64,000 nucleotides of DNA from Oreohelix idahoensis. Its lineage: Eukaryota > Mollusca > Gastropoda > Stylommatophora > Oreohelicidae. Positions within the stretch are counted from its first letter, which is position 1. Each line of letters begins with the position of its first letter. The translations under genes were made by a program, and so were the position numbers. The notes beneath the pieces were generated by a model. It was not told where the DNA came from, ran no database searches, and saw nothing but the letters and a program-made list of their open reading frames with translations. The stretch is from positions 389,629 to 453,628 of the forward strand of contig JAMPIV010000277.1 of the NCBI GenBank assembly GCA_024509875.1, read 5' to 3'. This document shows, piece after piece, positions 45,176-57,492 of this stretch.

Positions 45176-45817
45176 AAATCCAGCTAAATTTTTTAATAAG
45201 TATTAGCTCTATAGATGTGAATATATGTGTTAAGTCATAATTTGTTAACTAGAGTTAAGTGTTAAAGATTTTTATGTACAGGGCGGATTTTTGTACACAC
45301 GCTAGTAAGCACGCTCTTAGTGATGAGATGATTTTTTAGTTGGGGGCTTTGTGCTCTGTATTTTTGTCTTGAACATTGCTCAACCGATTAGGTGTTAGTC
45401 TTTTTTAAAGAAATATGATAAAGAAAGTGTTCGAATGTTCTTAGTGATAATTTTGGGGAAGAGACGGTTGAGCTGATCTGTAGTCTCACGCGGTTAGTTC
45501 GCGCATGAGTAATTTTTTACTGAGTTGTACTGAGATACGGAAATCTAGAGAGTGGGTTGCTGGCAGGGCTTTGAGATGGTCGCCCCATCTCGCTAGTGCG
45601 TTCCAGGGTGTTGTTTTCCTTTCCTGTGAAGGGGAGAGTTTGATATTGAAGATATATGTTGAGGCCATGGATTGTACCGGCCATTATTATTATGATTCAT
45701 ATTTCCTGTGATGGATTTTCCCCCGTGATTTGGAATAGATATATTGTGCTCAGAGTTGCTGTGTGCAACCGTTTGATGAATAGTTATTGCATGGATTTAC
45801 TGTTATAATACTGTGTC
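45176..45817. other. Unassigned sequence
   Basis: No coding similarity or repeat recognised; short open frames lack domains. Confidence 0.4.
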
Positions 45818-46100
45818 GAGAGCTGCTGTGAACTGCGATGTATGCAGTCCTTTTGATGGATACTTTTGCTGTATTACTTTGAAATGAGAGCTGCAGTGAA
45901 CTGCGATGTATGCAGTCCTTTTGATGGATTTTTTTGCTGTATTACTATGAAATGAGAGCTGCTGTGAACTGCGATGTATGCAGTTCTTTGATGGATATTT
46001 TTGCTGTATTACTATGAAATGAGAGCTGCTGTGAACTGCGATGTATGCAGTCCTTTTGATGGATATTTTTGCTGTATTACTATAAAATGGGAGCTGCTGG
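45818..46100. repeat. 68-bp tandem repeat, about four copies
   Basis: Unit begins GAGAGCTGCTGTGAACTGCG and ends GCTGTATTACTATGAAAT. Unit starts are at 45818, 45886, 45954, 46021 and a degenerate 46089. The minus-strand frame with a repeated AVHSSSHF motif is due to this array. Confidence 0.93.
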
Positions 46101-46960
46101 GTTCTGCAGCCTATGTACTTCGGATTTTGTACCTGTAACTGAGTTTCTATGGATGTACTTACCTGATGCTTCATGATTATGCTGTGAACCGTTTTGCCAT
46201 GATGTCTACGTTACCGTGTCGTCAATAAACTGTATAACGTTAAAACCAGTTTCAAGATTTCCTGACCCCTATATTTCTGTGGTGTGTGATCGCAGTGTGG
46301 TTAGGTATGCACGAACTTATGACATTTGCACTTATAGAAGATTCACACATTTACACAGTAGCAAAAGTGACGGCCTGTGTGGCCTGCTGAGGTTGTTTAA
46401 AAAAATAAATAGTAACATATGTCTAGATGTATATATATTAAAGAGTTCTTGCTCATACGTATTCTTCCACACCTATAATAAATGACTAAACAATGATTGT
46501 TTTGTTTTAAAATAATATGTAACAAATGTAATAATCAATTAGTTTTAACAGGTTAAAATAACGATGGAATGAGGGTGAATTTTTAGATGTATATAAATGT
46601 CTTCACTGAGACTTGAGGATTTATAAAAACAATTGTCCTTGTGCCGTCTTTAATAAGAACTTAGCTGATCTAAATGAGTCCTGCAACCGTGGTTTCGTCA
46701 ATTCTTCTGTGATGAGGGCACTTCTCCACACAACTCGTCCAATGTAGGCGGTTAGTGTTGATTCCCTGCTTTGAACTCACAACTAGTGGCGTAGAAACTT
46801 TAGTCTTCAGCTTCATACCATGAACAGTCTGATAGCTTCGTACCACGAACTTTAGGGAAAAAAAAGAGCAAATGCCTCTGCTAAGTACATTTGTGTGCTG
46901 CAAATTAACAGGCGAATTGTCTCGTTGTCCACCCACCAATGTTAGCCTCTCTGAATAAGT
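46101..46960. other. Unassigned sequence
   Basis: AT-rich; nothing recognised. Confidence 0.4.
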
Positions 46961-46995
46961 ATTCTCCCTGAGTTTTCACAGAAAACTCAGGGAAT
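46961..46995. repeat. Short perfect hairpin
   Basis: ATTCTCCCTGAGTTTT and AAAACTCAGGGAAT pair around a CACAG loop. It is too isolated to be called a terminator in a eukaryote and may be a MITE end. Confidence 0.6.
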
Positions 46996-47139
46996 ATGAG
47001 TATAAATCACCGTTATTCTTTTGGTTACTTTAATGGGGGAAATGTGTCTATACAGCGCAAGGGCAATGGCTTGCCTGAATTACAATTAACAAGGTACATA
47101 TATCTCACAAAATGATATGTACAATTTAGACACATATGT

Positions 47140-47290
47140 TGTAATCATCACTGCTCCATTCGGAGTCTGTGGTCACCTCTGCTGTCGGTTTTCTGTACGA
47201 CTAGCAAGCAGTCCCCAGCGCTTGCTGTAGTGGTTTATGAATATACTATTTTCATATGTGCAGGTTGCCAGCCCCATATATAACCACTTA
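47140..47290 (-). repeat. Copy of dispersed 'GGCTGGCAA' short repeat (reverse)
   Basis: The minus strand reads GGGGCTGGCAACCTGCACAT, ATAAACCACTACAGCAAGCG, GGTGACCACAGACTCCGAAT, GGAGCAGTGATG. Closest to 27470-27620. Confidence 0.68.
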
Positions 47291-47479
47291 GGAAGTACAG
47301 ACATGTTAAATTGTCACATTTTAAAATTTATGTTCACAACTTACCCCAAATTGGATATACAATCTCCTGGCACTGTTAGAATGGACACAGCAACTTAGGT
47401 TAGATGCTGTCGAATCGCTTGGTCTGGGAAATTTTATTATTCCTCTTACGACGGGCGATCTGATTCCTTAGATCTCCAG

Positions 47480-47610
47480 TCTTTGTATTTAAAAATGCGG
47501 GTTTACTTTTAAGTTTCAAAGTTGCCCAAATACTCTGTCCTGGTCCTTTAAGCTTCCAGTCTTTGTATTTAAAAATGCGAGTTTACTTTTAAATTTCACA
47601 CCCAAATACT
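47480..47610 (+). repeat. Direct duplication of ~80 bp
   Basis: CCAGTCTTTGTATTTAAAAA, ATGCG(G/A)GTTTACTTTTAA and CCCAAATACT occur twice in tandem. Confidence 0.8.
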
Positions 47611-48014
47611 TCGATCTGTCACTTATAATTTTGGAATCCTTTGTCCGATCTCTCTCTCTCTGGCTCTGGTGAATTGCTAGCTTGACGTGACGATGAAGTC
47701 TGAGTGTCTCCAATTTCGTTAGATTGTATTTCCATTTCTCAGGTCAAGTCCAAGATTGTACTTTTAGACCAACTTGACAATGAAAGTTAGTCTATTCGGC
47801 TCTCAAATTAAGCCAATGGTGAGCTCTTTAGAACTATGTGGGTCGGGGTGTTAAATCATAATATCCCCCGCGTGTTTTAAAATATCAAATTTTAAAATTT
47901 AAACGCAAGACCCCTTTCAGATATGTCCGTAATACTTCTGATTGACCCCTGTCTATGTAAAAAATCGCACATGTTACTGAAACAACAATAAATGGAAAAA
48001 CTTTGCTGCGGGAC

Positions 48015-48532
48015 GGACATCCGGAGTCTCAGGCTCGTATGACTGACAGTGATGAAAGCCGAAAGGAAGCCACTGGCATGAAAACGGATGTCCTGACTGC
48101 AAAACACGAAACCAGAATTGGTTTTTGGAACGTCAGAACTATGAATGAGGCTGGAAAGCTGAAACAAATCACAGCAGAGATGAGGAACTACAAAATACAT
48201 ATCCTGGGAATAAGCGAGAGCAGATGGACAGGTAAGGGGAGAATAAAAACAGCTACAGGGGAAACAGTACTTTATTCTGGCAGAGAGGATGGTCAGCACA
48301 ACGAAGGTGTAACCATTATCCTGAAGAAAGGAATGGAAAGGTCTTTACTGGAATGGAAACCCATCAACAACAGACTGATAAGAGCAGGACTGAGAGGGAG
48401 GTTCACTAACACCACAATTATACAATGCTATGCACCAACAAACGACAGTGATGAAGAGATCAAGGACGAGTTCTATCAACAGGTACAAAAAGAAATGGAA
48501 ACTACACCCAGGTACGATCTCATTATAGTAAT
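48015..48532 (+). pseudogene. RTE LINE AP endonuclease, first half
   Basis: ETRIGFWNVRTMNEAGKLKQ, ILGISESRWTGKG, GVTIILKKG and IIQCYAPTNDSDEEIKD are the early motifs of an APE-type endonuclease, including the catalytic N (FWN) and E (SES). This type of domain is the source of the protein named craniofacial development protein 2 in ruminants. It nicks target DNA. The frame is open until the SINE at 48533. Confidence 0.9.
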
Positions 48533-48745
48533 TCTTCTTCTTCTTCTTCCGTCCTTAGCCACCGACCGTCAAAGCAGTCAGTGGCCATTACGCCTAGTGG
48601 CGTCTTAGGGCAACAGCAGATAGGTTTTCTTTGCCATTGTTTCCCATCACGCCTATTGGCGTCTTTAGGGCAACGGCAAATCAATCCATTTGCTGTTGTT
48701 TCCGTAATCGAAGTGACTGGCAAACGGGTGATCAGCCCGTTGGTT
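48533..48745 (-). mobile_element. SINE copy inserted in the LINE endonuclease
   Basis: 213 bp flanked by the 12-bp duplication CATTATAGTAAT (48521-48532 and 48746-48757). Minus-oriented and 5'-truncated relative to 44824-45165; it keeps two GACGCC.(A/C)TAGGCGT units and the (GAA)n tail. Removing it plus one duplication rejoins the endonuclease frame (DLII then VMGDLNAKVG) without any frame change. Confidence 0.95.
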
Positions 48746-48757
48746 CATTATAGTAAT

Positions 48758-49479
48758 GGGAGACCTAAATGCGAAAGTGGGAGCATACAATAATTATAAC
48801 GAAAGAGTAATGGGGAAATGCGGCAGTGGAACAGCAAATGAGAATGGGGACAAATTAATAAGCTTCTGCAGTATTAACAACCTGGTCATTGGAGGATCAC
48901 TTTTTCCACACAAGGAAGTGCACAAGTTAACATGGGAATCACCAAACGGACGAGACAGAAACCAGATAGATCACATAATGATCAATGGCAGATGGAGACA
49001 TGCACTACAAGACGTGAAAGTAAGAAGAGGCGCAGATGTGGGAAGTGATCATCACTTAGTAGTAGCAAGACTGAAAGTGAAACTCAGAGCTGCTGGACCA
49101 GTTGCAGTCAAACAGAAAAGATACAACATCACGAAACTGAAGGATCCCCTCACCAGAAAAGCTTTCGTGGTCGACGTAAAGAGAAGATATGAGATTATCA
49201 AAAGCCAGGAAAGAACAGAGACCGATGATGTTGACCAGAGATTCAACACCATCTCAAAAATATACAAGGAAAGCAGCAAGTCATGCTTGGGATTCCAGGA
49301 AAGAAAGAGCCAAGACTGGATAACACCAGATACGCTAAACACCATAGCGAAGAGAAAGGACATGAAAAGAAAGAAAACAGAAGCTAAGTCTCCCAGGTTA
49401 AAGGCAATATATAGTGAACAGTACAGTCAGCTGGACAAGGAAGTTAAACGTCAAACCGGTGCTAACAAAATGACATTTC
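48758..49479 (+). pseudogene. RTE LINE endonuclease, second half, and linker
   Basis: MGDLNAKVG (catalytic D and N), NLVIGGSLFPHKEVHKLTWE, RNQIDHIMI and GADVGSDHHLVVARL (catalytic D-H) complete the AP endonuclease. The linker continues to QYSQLDKEVKRQTGANK, where the LTR-like element intervenes. No stop in this part. Confidence 0.9.
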
Positions 49480-49484
49480 TGGAT

Positions 49485-51548
49485 TGTGGTAAAGTGGGAT
49501 GGTATACATATTTATAGGGGACTTAGTGTACTGACTGAGATCAGCTGTGAAGGTATCTGTATCTAATAAGTGTGGTGTATTTACAGATAACCTTACTTGC
49601 TACCACATTTATACCTCAGTCAGGCTTATTCTGGAATATTGTGATGACTACGTTGAATGTCTAGGGTTATGATAATGCTGAAGTGTATGTTCACAACAAC
49701 CAACAGACAGATAAACAATTTAATTTAATCCACAATACTTTACAACACTGTGACACTCACATACATAGAACACTCTATAAGACTATCTTAATAAGTCAAC
49801 TATAACTTTTTAAAATATGTGTATTAAGTTCTTCAATAATAGATATCATAATTCAACTACAAAGTGAACCAGGAATCACAATCAAATGTAATCACAAGTT
49901 GTATGTACACAATTTATAGATAAAATCTTTGTATTGACATATATTATTATTGCAATATGTGTGTAAGTTGTGCTGTAGTACTCTGAGGTAATACTGGCTT
50001 TTCAAGCTAGATGGTTGTGTGTCATCATGACTTCAAGTGTTTGTTTCTCGTGGACATAATATTGGGAAAGTTCACAGTTTCTTTTTATTTGAAACAAATA
50101 AATGTCCCTCTAGATTTAAGGTAAAGTCACTGTTAGAGGGGGTATACATAAGATTGAGCTGCTCTGGCCACAGAATCTTAACTTCTGGGTGGGCGGCAGG
50201 AAACAGTCTCCACTGCTCGCTTGCTTCACCGTGTTCTTGAGACACCACACAGGTCGATATATTGACTAAGGAGTCTGCTACCAGCCTCTGGATTCAGCAA
50301 AACTCAGACCAGGTGCTGCTTTTAATATGTTAGTACCACTGTCCCTGAAACAAGAAGGTTGTACCTCCTACTTCAGAACTAATTTATAATCTATTTCCAC
50401 ACTGAGCACAATACATAACAAACACCGAGTTCAACGCGGTATGCCAACTGTTAGCTTCTCGTGTAACACATTCACCAGTATTCCTCTCCCTAATGGTTAC
50501 AACGCCTCTGCAATTTCCAGCATTATTTTCTTCTATTCAATAAGATAGGTGTCATAGTACTATTTGGCAATCTCATATAGGCCTATGCAGTTATACTCCT
50601 CTCCGACAAGTTTTGTTCCTGGTGGAGCAATATCTAGGCTTTTCCTCATGGTTGCTACTGAACTACACACAGACAGACATAATTTATCAATTCACATTCA
50701 ATTTTCATCTAAAAGATATCAAATATTTCTAGCTTACCACAATTCATGGAAATAATACACAAAATACGTTGACTGGCAATGAGTTATGGCACAATTCCGA
50801 TCTGCCTATGTCCCAGGCTTTCATAAGAAAAATATGAGCTGGATCTCAACGCACTTGCTTCTCGGTAAGTTTATTTTCAAAATGTGGCACTGAACAGACG
50901 CTCCTAATTAACTATATTAAATGGTCTAGCCAATAGGACCATGTTTACAAAAGTATTTGAAAAAAAGTACCCTTCCTACCGTTTCCCGTAACAACCAAAA
51001 ATAGTATTTGCAATCGACTAATCATGTTTAGGCTTACATATTCTTCTAGCCAATGAAATCGGATTTAACTTGTTGGCCTATTTCCCGTAAAATAGTGGTT
51101 TCAAAACATGCCACTGAGCAATTATGATTTGGTGCTGTCAGACAACCTCACTATTTTATTTTGGCCATAATTTGTTAATTTCTAGACTATTTGCGTAACA
51201 CTTAACATATTCTTTGTCAGCAAGTCCTAAGGAACCCAAATATATAAATTTAATGGAGCTAAGTGGCTGCGTTCAAAATATGTATTCTAAGATAGTCGTG
51301 CTGTTACCACCTCCTCACTTCCATACTTGGGGTGTCTTCTGTACTGTCAGGCTAATGTCAGGAGCTTAGACATAAATCAGTAGAATGTCATGTTTCCTAA
51401 TAAGCATTAAACATGTTTTTTAAAACCTAACCGTGTATTGGTAGTGTTTTTTATCACTGTTTATTTGAAAAACAGTTAGTGCTTCATGCCTTACGCTTGG
51501 GGTGGCATTAATTTTATATCGCGAGACGGTGGTAGTATTGCCTGCGTT

Positions 51549-51606
<58 letters not shown>

Positions 51607-51940
51607 GCTTCTAAGTCCGTCTGTCTTTTAGTTACGCAGTGTATAAAATGAAATTAATGCTAGTATTAATCTAGGTCATTAAGCAGTGTGCGTATCTCAA
51701 GGTTTTCTAAAAAATACAGTACACGTTTATTTTTTAGAAACGCGTGTATGCTGCTGCAGGCTTTACTATCAAACGTGAAAGCGTTACAATTTTGCAGACG
51801 AAGTAGAAAAAGGGGGATTTCGGGTTCAGTCATTATGGCGTTCTAACGATATTGGGAAAAGCACTGGTCTTTTACCATTCTTCTTTCCTTCTATTGAATT
51901 AATTTGTTAGGCTTTACATTTACTTGCTAATTTATATATG
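49485..51940. mobile_element. LTR-like insertion (solo LTR), copy 3
   Basis: A 2456-bp insertion begins TGTGGTAAAG and is flanked by TGGAT on both sides (49480-49484 and 51941-51945). The right end reads TATATATG and not the expected ACA, so the terminus is mutated or my right edge is off. Left-part words (GAGATCAGCTGTGAAGGTAT, TGTCTAGGG) and later ones (AATACGTTGACTGGCAA, compare 23962) match copy 1. It contains a (CT)n tract at 51549-51600. No coding content. Confidence 0.72.
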
Positions 51941-51945
51941 TGGAT

Positions 51946-53640
51946 TTAGAATGTTTCACGACATGGTTGACCTTGCAAGACAGGCAGAAGAGGCAGCACT
52001 GAGAAATGAACAAAGCACAGTATACAAAATAACTAAAATCATCAGTGGAAAACGAGGTGCAAACAATATTACATTAGTAAGAGATAAGCACGGAAATCTC
52101 ATCACGACAGTAGAGGGACAGGAAACAAGATGGGCAGAGCATTTCAGAGAAACTCTGAATAAGGAACCACCAGAGACACAATTGAATGTTCCTGAGGCTG
52201 AAAATGATCTAGATGTTAATACAGACATCCCATGAAAAGAAGAAATCATCACAGCAATCAAAGAGTTAAAGAATGGAAAAGCTCCTGGTCATGATAACTT
52301 AAATGCAGAGCTATTTAAGACAGACCCAGAGCTAGCAGCAGAACTATTAGAACTACTATTTGCACAAGTCTGGAAAACAGGGACAACACCAACAGAGTGG
52401 AGAAAAGGAATAATTGTCAAATTGCCCAAGAAGGGAGATCTTGAAGACTGTAAAAATTGGAGAGGAATCACTCTTCTCTCAGTTCCCAGCAAAATACTAG
52501 GCAGGATAATTTTACAGAGAATCTCAAAAGCAGCAGACCACAAACTGAGGAAAGAACAAGCAGGATTTAAAAAGAACAGAAGATGTGTAGATCATATATT
52601 TACCCTCAGGAACATTATAGAGCAGTGCTCAGAATGGCAAAGACAGCTGTACATTAATTTCGTTGATTTTGAAAAGGCTTTTGACAGTATACATAGGGAC
52701 AGTTTATGGAAAATACTGAGGGCTTATGGAATTCCAAGCTGCATAGTGTCAATCATAAAAAGCCTTTATGCCAACTTTACGTGTAGCATTGGGCAGAGCA
52801 ACCTAACCTTTGAAGTGAAGGCAGGAGTACGACAGGGATGCCCCTTATCAACCACTCTATGGGTGATTCGCTAGTCAACAGAGGGCAATCCAAGAGGAAT
52901 AAGATGGAATACATTTTCTACATTGGAAGATCTGGAATATGCAGACGACATTGCATTGCTAGCACATTCACATCAACACATCCAGGAAAAAACGGATAGA
53001 CCTAATAAGTATGGCCAGCAGGTGGGCTTGAACATCAACCTAAAGAAGACGCTCAATATAAGCAACCCTGAGCCCATATCAGTAAGGAATCAGCAACAGG
53101 AACAGACAGATGCCTTCACATACCTAGGAAGCATAGTAACACCAGACGGCGGAGCAAGCAAAGACATCAAAATCAGAATGAACACAGCAAGAACAACCTT
53201 TTTTAGTCTAAACAACATCTGGAAGTCCTCTCATTACAGCACAAGCACAAAATTAGGATTATATCAGAGCTGTGTGCTTTCTGTGCTTCTCTACAGCGCG
53301 GAGAGCTGGAGAGTCACAGAGAAGGAAATGTCGAAATTGTCCTCTTTTCACAAAACATGCCTAAGAAAAATTCTCCGAATCTTTTGGCCGAATACCATCA
53401 CCAACCAAGATCTGATTACTCGGAGCAAGCAAGAGGACATGCACACCATCATATCTGGCAGACGCTGGAGCTGGGTTGGCCATGTCCTCAGAAGAGACCC
53501 CGATGCCATCACAAGAACAGCTATGCTATGGACCCCTGAAGGAAAACGAAAGAGGCCGACCAAAAAACAACTTGGCGGAGGACTGTGGAGGCTGAGATAC
53601 AAAGAATGAACCAGAGTTGGGGCACTGTACGAAGGATGGT
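51946..53640 (+). pseudogene. RTE LINE reverse transcriptase
   Basis: RMFHDMVDLARQAEEAALRN continues the linker. RT blocks follow: NGKAPGHDNLNAELF, TEWRKGIIVKLPKKGDLEDC, NWRGITLLSVPSKILGRIIL, EQAGFKKNRRCVDHIFTLR, FVDFEKAFDSIHR, GVRQGCPLSTTL and LEYADDIALLAHS. The thumb FTYLGSIVTPDGG and WSWVGHVLRRDP come next. Defects: a stop at 52233, a deletion/frameshift after STTL near 52860-52880, and a 2-nt loss near 53545. The shifted frame then gives a normal tail ending NKFVVALQDATRRNGH. Confidence 0.92.
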
Positions 53641-53667
53641 CACCAACCGAGCAAAGTGGAATAAATT

Positions 53668-53752
53668 TGTTGTTGCCCTACAAGACGCCACCAGGCGTAA
53701 TGGCCACTGACTGCTTTGACGGTCGGCGGCTAAGGATCAAAGAAGAAAAGAA
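53668..53752 (+). repeat. LINE 3' end shared with the SINE family
   Basis: This includes the last codons and 3' UTR of the RTE element: GTTGTTGCCCTACAAGACGC, CACCAGGCGTAATGGCCACT, GACTGCTTTGACGGTCGG, GGCTAAGGATC and a GAA-rich tail. The same run, with few changes, forms the 3' end of the SINEs at 44824 and 48533. Confidence 0.9.
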
Positions 53753-54595
53753 GACTTCTGATTGCATCTGTATTCAAACTCAAAAACACATCTGTGACTT
53801 TATTTCCTGTTTAGACACCTTTCCCACCATAATGTCTCCTCTGGCAGGTTATCGGTAATATTGTTACAAAGATGGGCCAGCGGAAATGATTACGTCTTAT
53901 CATCTGTGTTTTTGTGCATCTCTCAGACAAATTTCTTAGGCAGCCAATCTGGCTTTCTTTCCATCGATGGTGCGCTACCACCTTGCGTCAACAAAAGATC
54001 GTCTCTATCAAAGGTGGCTAGACGACTTCAGTGATAAACTTATTAACCGCTGACCTGCCTAATTAGCTTTGTCATACGACGATTCACAGGGCGAAACGTA
54101 AACAAATCTGGGAGCGGCTCAGAGCAAACAATGTAGGTGCATAAAATATGTCAAATAATAGGTGATAAAGTACGATTGTTCCATCACCATAGTTGATACA
54201 AGCTGCTATTCATTCTGTTGCATCCTGATAAAGGCTGAATTTCATTCAGTCTGTTTACATAATGTTTGTACCTTGCATACGCTATGCAGGCTAATTTTCC
54301 ATGTATGTGCTGCTGTGCTGTTACCGTGCATGATATGTGAAGGGTGTGTAGAAACAGTCACTCACTCCACGATAGCTCACGTACGAGTCATGGATGGTTG
54401 AACGCCTTGTGACAGTTAATGAACAGTTTAATTACACCACAACACGGTCACGATAACGTAGACGAAACACAGCATGTCACACAGGTTATAATAGCATACA
54501 TAAGAAAAGGATCCACATCATATAATCATAATAATCCATCAAGAAGGACTATTGGCAAACGCAGTGCCAATAGTTATAGGCCTCAAATAACATTA
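53753..54595. other. Unassigned sequence
   Basis: No gene or repeat recognised. A degenerate extra unit of the 81-bp repeat begins near 54565. Confidence 0.4.
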
Positions 54596-54617
54596 TGCCT
54601 CAGCGCTATATAATCTA

Positions 54618-54865
54618 TCCATAAGACTGCTGATACACACAGTACTAGTAAATAATAGGCCTCCAATATATATGATGTCTCAGCGCTCTTTTGATTCATC
54701 CATAAGACTGCTGATACACACAGTACTAGTAAATAATAGGCCTCCAATATATATGATGTCTCAGCGCTCTTTTGATTCATCCATAAGACTGCTGATACAC
54801 ACAGTACTAGTAAATAATAGGCCTCCAATATATGACGTCTCAGCGCTCTTTAATTCATGTACATA
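54618..54865. repeat. 81-bp tandem repeat in LTR, three units
   Basis: Unit TCCATAAGACTGCTGATACA ... GATGTCTCAGCGCTCTTTTG ATTCA starts at 54618, 54699 and 54780. 81 = 27 codons, so the minus strand shows a 27-residue repeat (LEAYYLLVLCVSAVLW...). The right LTR has the same three units from 63395. Another two-unit direct repeat (GGCCTGTA...CATTTCATCT, about 62 bp) follows at 54886-55000. Confidence 0.93.
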
Positions 54866-55378
54866 AGCCTCAAAACACTGGCCTGTACACCCCAAGGCCT
54901 AAGGAACATCTCCTTACAGAAAATACATTTCATCTAAACACTTGGCCTGTATACTCCAAGGCCTAAGGAACATCTCCTTACAGAAAATACATTTCATCTG
55001 CCGATAAACACACATAATATATATCAGCATAAATGCCTGTACACTGGTACACATTGAAAAACACTTAACATCTCCCCAGTGCACTGGCTCGGCACACACT
55101 CTGACACCAAAAATCATTCTCTCCCAGAACACCCCAGCTAATCACATCCGTGGGGCTTCCCGAGAACTCTCGCTCACATGCTCAAAAATAGCTTAGAAAA
55201 TTCATCGTGAGAGGCGTGCTGAATCTCGAAGATTCGCTTACAATACGCTCATACATTTTTTAAATAAATTAACAGCTAGACAAATGCTGTTCAAGTGGGA
55301 TAACCATTATAATCTATTGTACATCCGAGACTCATAACGATTACTGCCCTTGCTTAGATTTGGACCTAACAGTTTACA
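54618..55378 (-). mobile_element. 3' LTR of second LTR element
   Basis: 54618-55224 matches 63395-64000 with two substitutions and one indel seen. The inner end is inferred at 55378 (TGTAAACTGTTAGG on the element strand) next to a purine-rich CCCCGGGGGTGG. The outer end is blurred by tandem units. About 0.76 kb. Confidence 0.8.
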
Positions 55379-57492
55379 CCACCCCCGGGGAAAAAATGAT
55401 AACATCATTTTTTTGAAAAGATTACTGAGCCAAAAAATAAATGGGTGATTAAGTTCTAATCAGGAAAATTAATCAACCTGTTAAGTCCAAATACTATATA
55501 TCGTCCAAAAAATATCAGCATTATGAGTAAAGCAGAAAACAAAGCATACAAAATAATCAGCTAAGTCTACAGAGATAACTTGCTTTCAACAAAGTTAAGT
55601 CTATTTAGCATAGAATTAACCTAACAATATACAGGATGTAAGTATCCGTATAGTAGGATGAATAAGAATACAAATAGTATCAAGTGACATATAAATGCAA
55701 CATGAAAGTATAACCAACATACGAACCGCTACCGAATAGTCAGTAGAAGAAATGGAATAAAATGAAGAATAAGCTGGAAAGACAAAAAAAAATAAAAAAC
55801 ATAGATATGTCTGCAGAGAACGATGGATTAATACATCGTAATAACCATTTGATCAAAAACGTATTATATAAATACATATAATGATGACAAGAAAGTATAG
55901 GACACAAAGACAATGTATGTGTATATCTAACAACCACAAAAGAAAGCTGTAGATAAACGAAGCATAATCTAACCTTAACCCCGTTATACAACTTATTCAT
56001 AAGTAACCATCAACCATCAGACATCATACACAAAAAATAATACCGTTATAAATAAACTCGAACTAACGCATCATCAAGCGTTAAGTAATTAAAAAAAACA
56101 CATCATTACCCCCTCTAGCGCACAGTTAAGCGCAGGGTACCGAAAAAATTTTGTAATCTTAGAAAACATTTTCCAAAAAGTAAAAACAAAAATATTTCAT
56201 AACGCTAAGTTAAATAAAAATGATATTTTAAATTATTTTTTAGCTTCACCTTATATTAATATACCAACAATGTAATTAGCTTACAAAATGTATGACATAC
56301 AAAATTCTTATACTTAAGCAGACACAAAGTCAAAACAATCTGCTGGGAAAATGATGCATGTCTAAATTGCAAGAAAAAAAAAATCAAATTATTTTAAATT
56401 CACAGGTGTTATTCTTTCGAAAAAAAAAACTCAGAAACCAATGTTTCAGAATATATACTCAACTTGCAATACAAAATTAACTCTGATATAATCAAACTAT
56501 GTTTCCGAAATTATTTTTCACAATATAATGGTTACTACATAATGTCTTAAAATGCTAATACATAAATAAACATGACATCAGAACACAAGAAAGAATTTTA
56601 AATTTAGTGAGTACAGAGACTCTCTAAAGATGACTAATGCACCATGCCTAGCTAATGAGGTTGTGCATAGGGCTGACAAACTCATCATGCATATCAAACA
56701 GTCCCAATAATCACCGCTGCTAAAACACATCAATGTTTGATGTATCAGCTCTAGTAGCGCTAAGCTCACAACAGAGCATAAAGGTCAATCATGAATTGAC
56801 TAAATGAGCATAGTCTTCTGACTAGCGTGCGTAAATACTATAGTCCACTACTTTCATCAAAAAGTTACAGAGACAAGTCACTCGCAAATGATATCATACA
56901 CCTTATTGCGATCATAATACATACAATATTCGTCATAACACAATAGTGTAAGAATAGTATGAAAATAATTGTTGCATCAACAAAACATCGTCGTACATAA
57001 AATAAATATGTGCATAAAAAATGAGCTTACGCATTATCTAATAGAAGTTATATAGTATCTTAACACAATTCTATATAATATCCTATATTTATTTGATACA
57101 ATAATATCTATATCTTAACCATGTTGAACAGGCAATAATTCCAGCCGTGTTGAATAGTCTCATACACTTGGCAAGATAACCGCATACAATTCAGAGTCGA
57201 CTTGCTATCCGGTTTCACTTGGTTAACCACATGGATACAAGGTGGCATACCTTATTCTGTCTGCTAATGTAACACCGGAACATTGACTTTCATTGCAAAG
57301 CTGTCGCTGTGAAAATATACAAATGAAAAAAATTCTATTTTACTTCACAGTCCGATTTAACGATGTAAAACGGAAATTAACGTTACATTTACCTAAAACT
57401 GTGGCCTGTGTAAACCTGTGGCCCTTTCATCATGATCAACTAGCCTTCCCTTGACACGTGTAAACACCACAGAAGGCTTATGGGGCAGAAAA
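55379..57492. other. AT-rich internal region of LTR element, no coding seen
   Basis: Long A/T-rich stretch where pol would be expected. No protease, RT, RNase H or integrase motif could be found by eye on either strand. A diverged copy of the dispersed GGCTGGCAA repeat lies at 56640-56800. Confidence 0.6.
56640..56800 (+). repeat. Diverged copy of dispersed short repeat
   Basis: GTTGTGCATAGGGCTGACAA, ACTCATCATGCATATCAAAC and ATCACCGCTGCTAAAAC fit the family order, with more changes than other copies. Confidence 0.5.

Larger units (their letters stand above)
48015..53752 (+). mobile_element. RTE LINE interrupted by a SINE and an LTR-like element
   Basis: Four blocks read in order as one ORF2: endonuclease N-part (48095-48532), endonuclease C-part (48758-49470), linker plus RT (51950-53640), and C-terminal tail and 3' end (to 53752). 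Removing the two insertions leaves a colinear element of about 3.1 kb. Age order follows from nesting: the LINE is oldest, the SINE and LTR-like element younger. 3' tail is GA-rich (AAAGAAGAAAAGAAG). Confidence 0.9.

Noticed and set aside
46961..46995. Intrinsic-terminator-like hairpin
   Set aside because: Eukaryotic context, no following T run and no upstream gene; noted only as a hairpin.
54583..54828. Minus-strand frame with a 27-residue repeat, looking like a repeat protein
   Set aside because: Caused by the 81-bp tandem repeat in an LTR; the same frame appears in the other LTR at 63384-63605.
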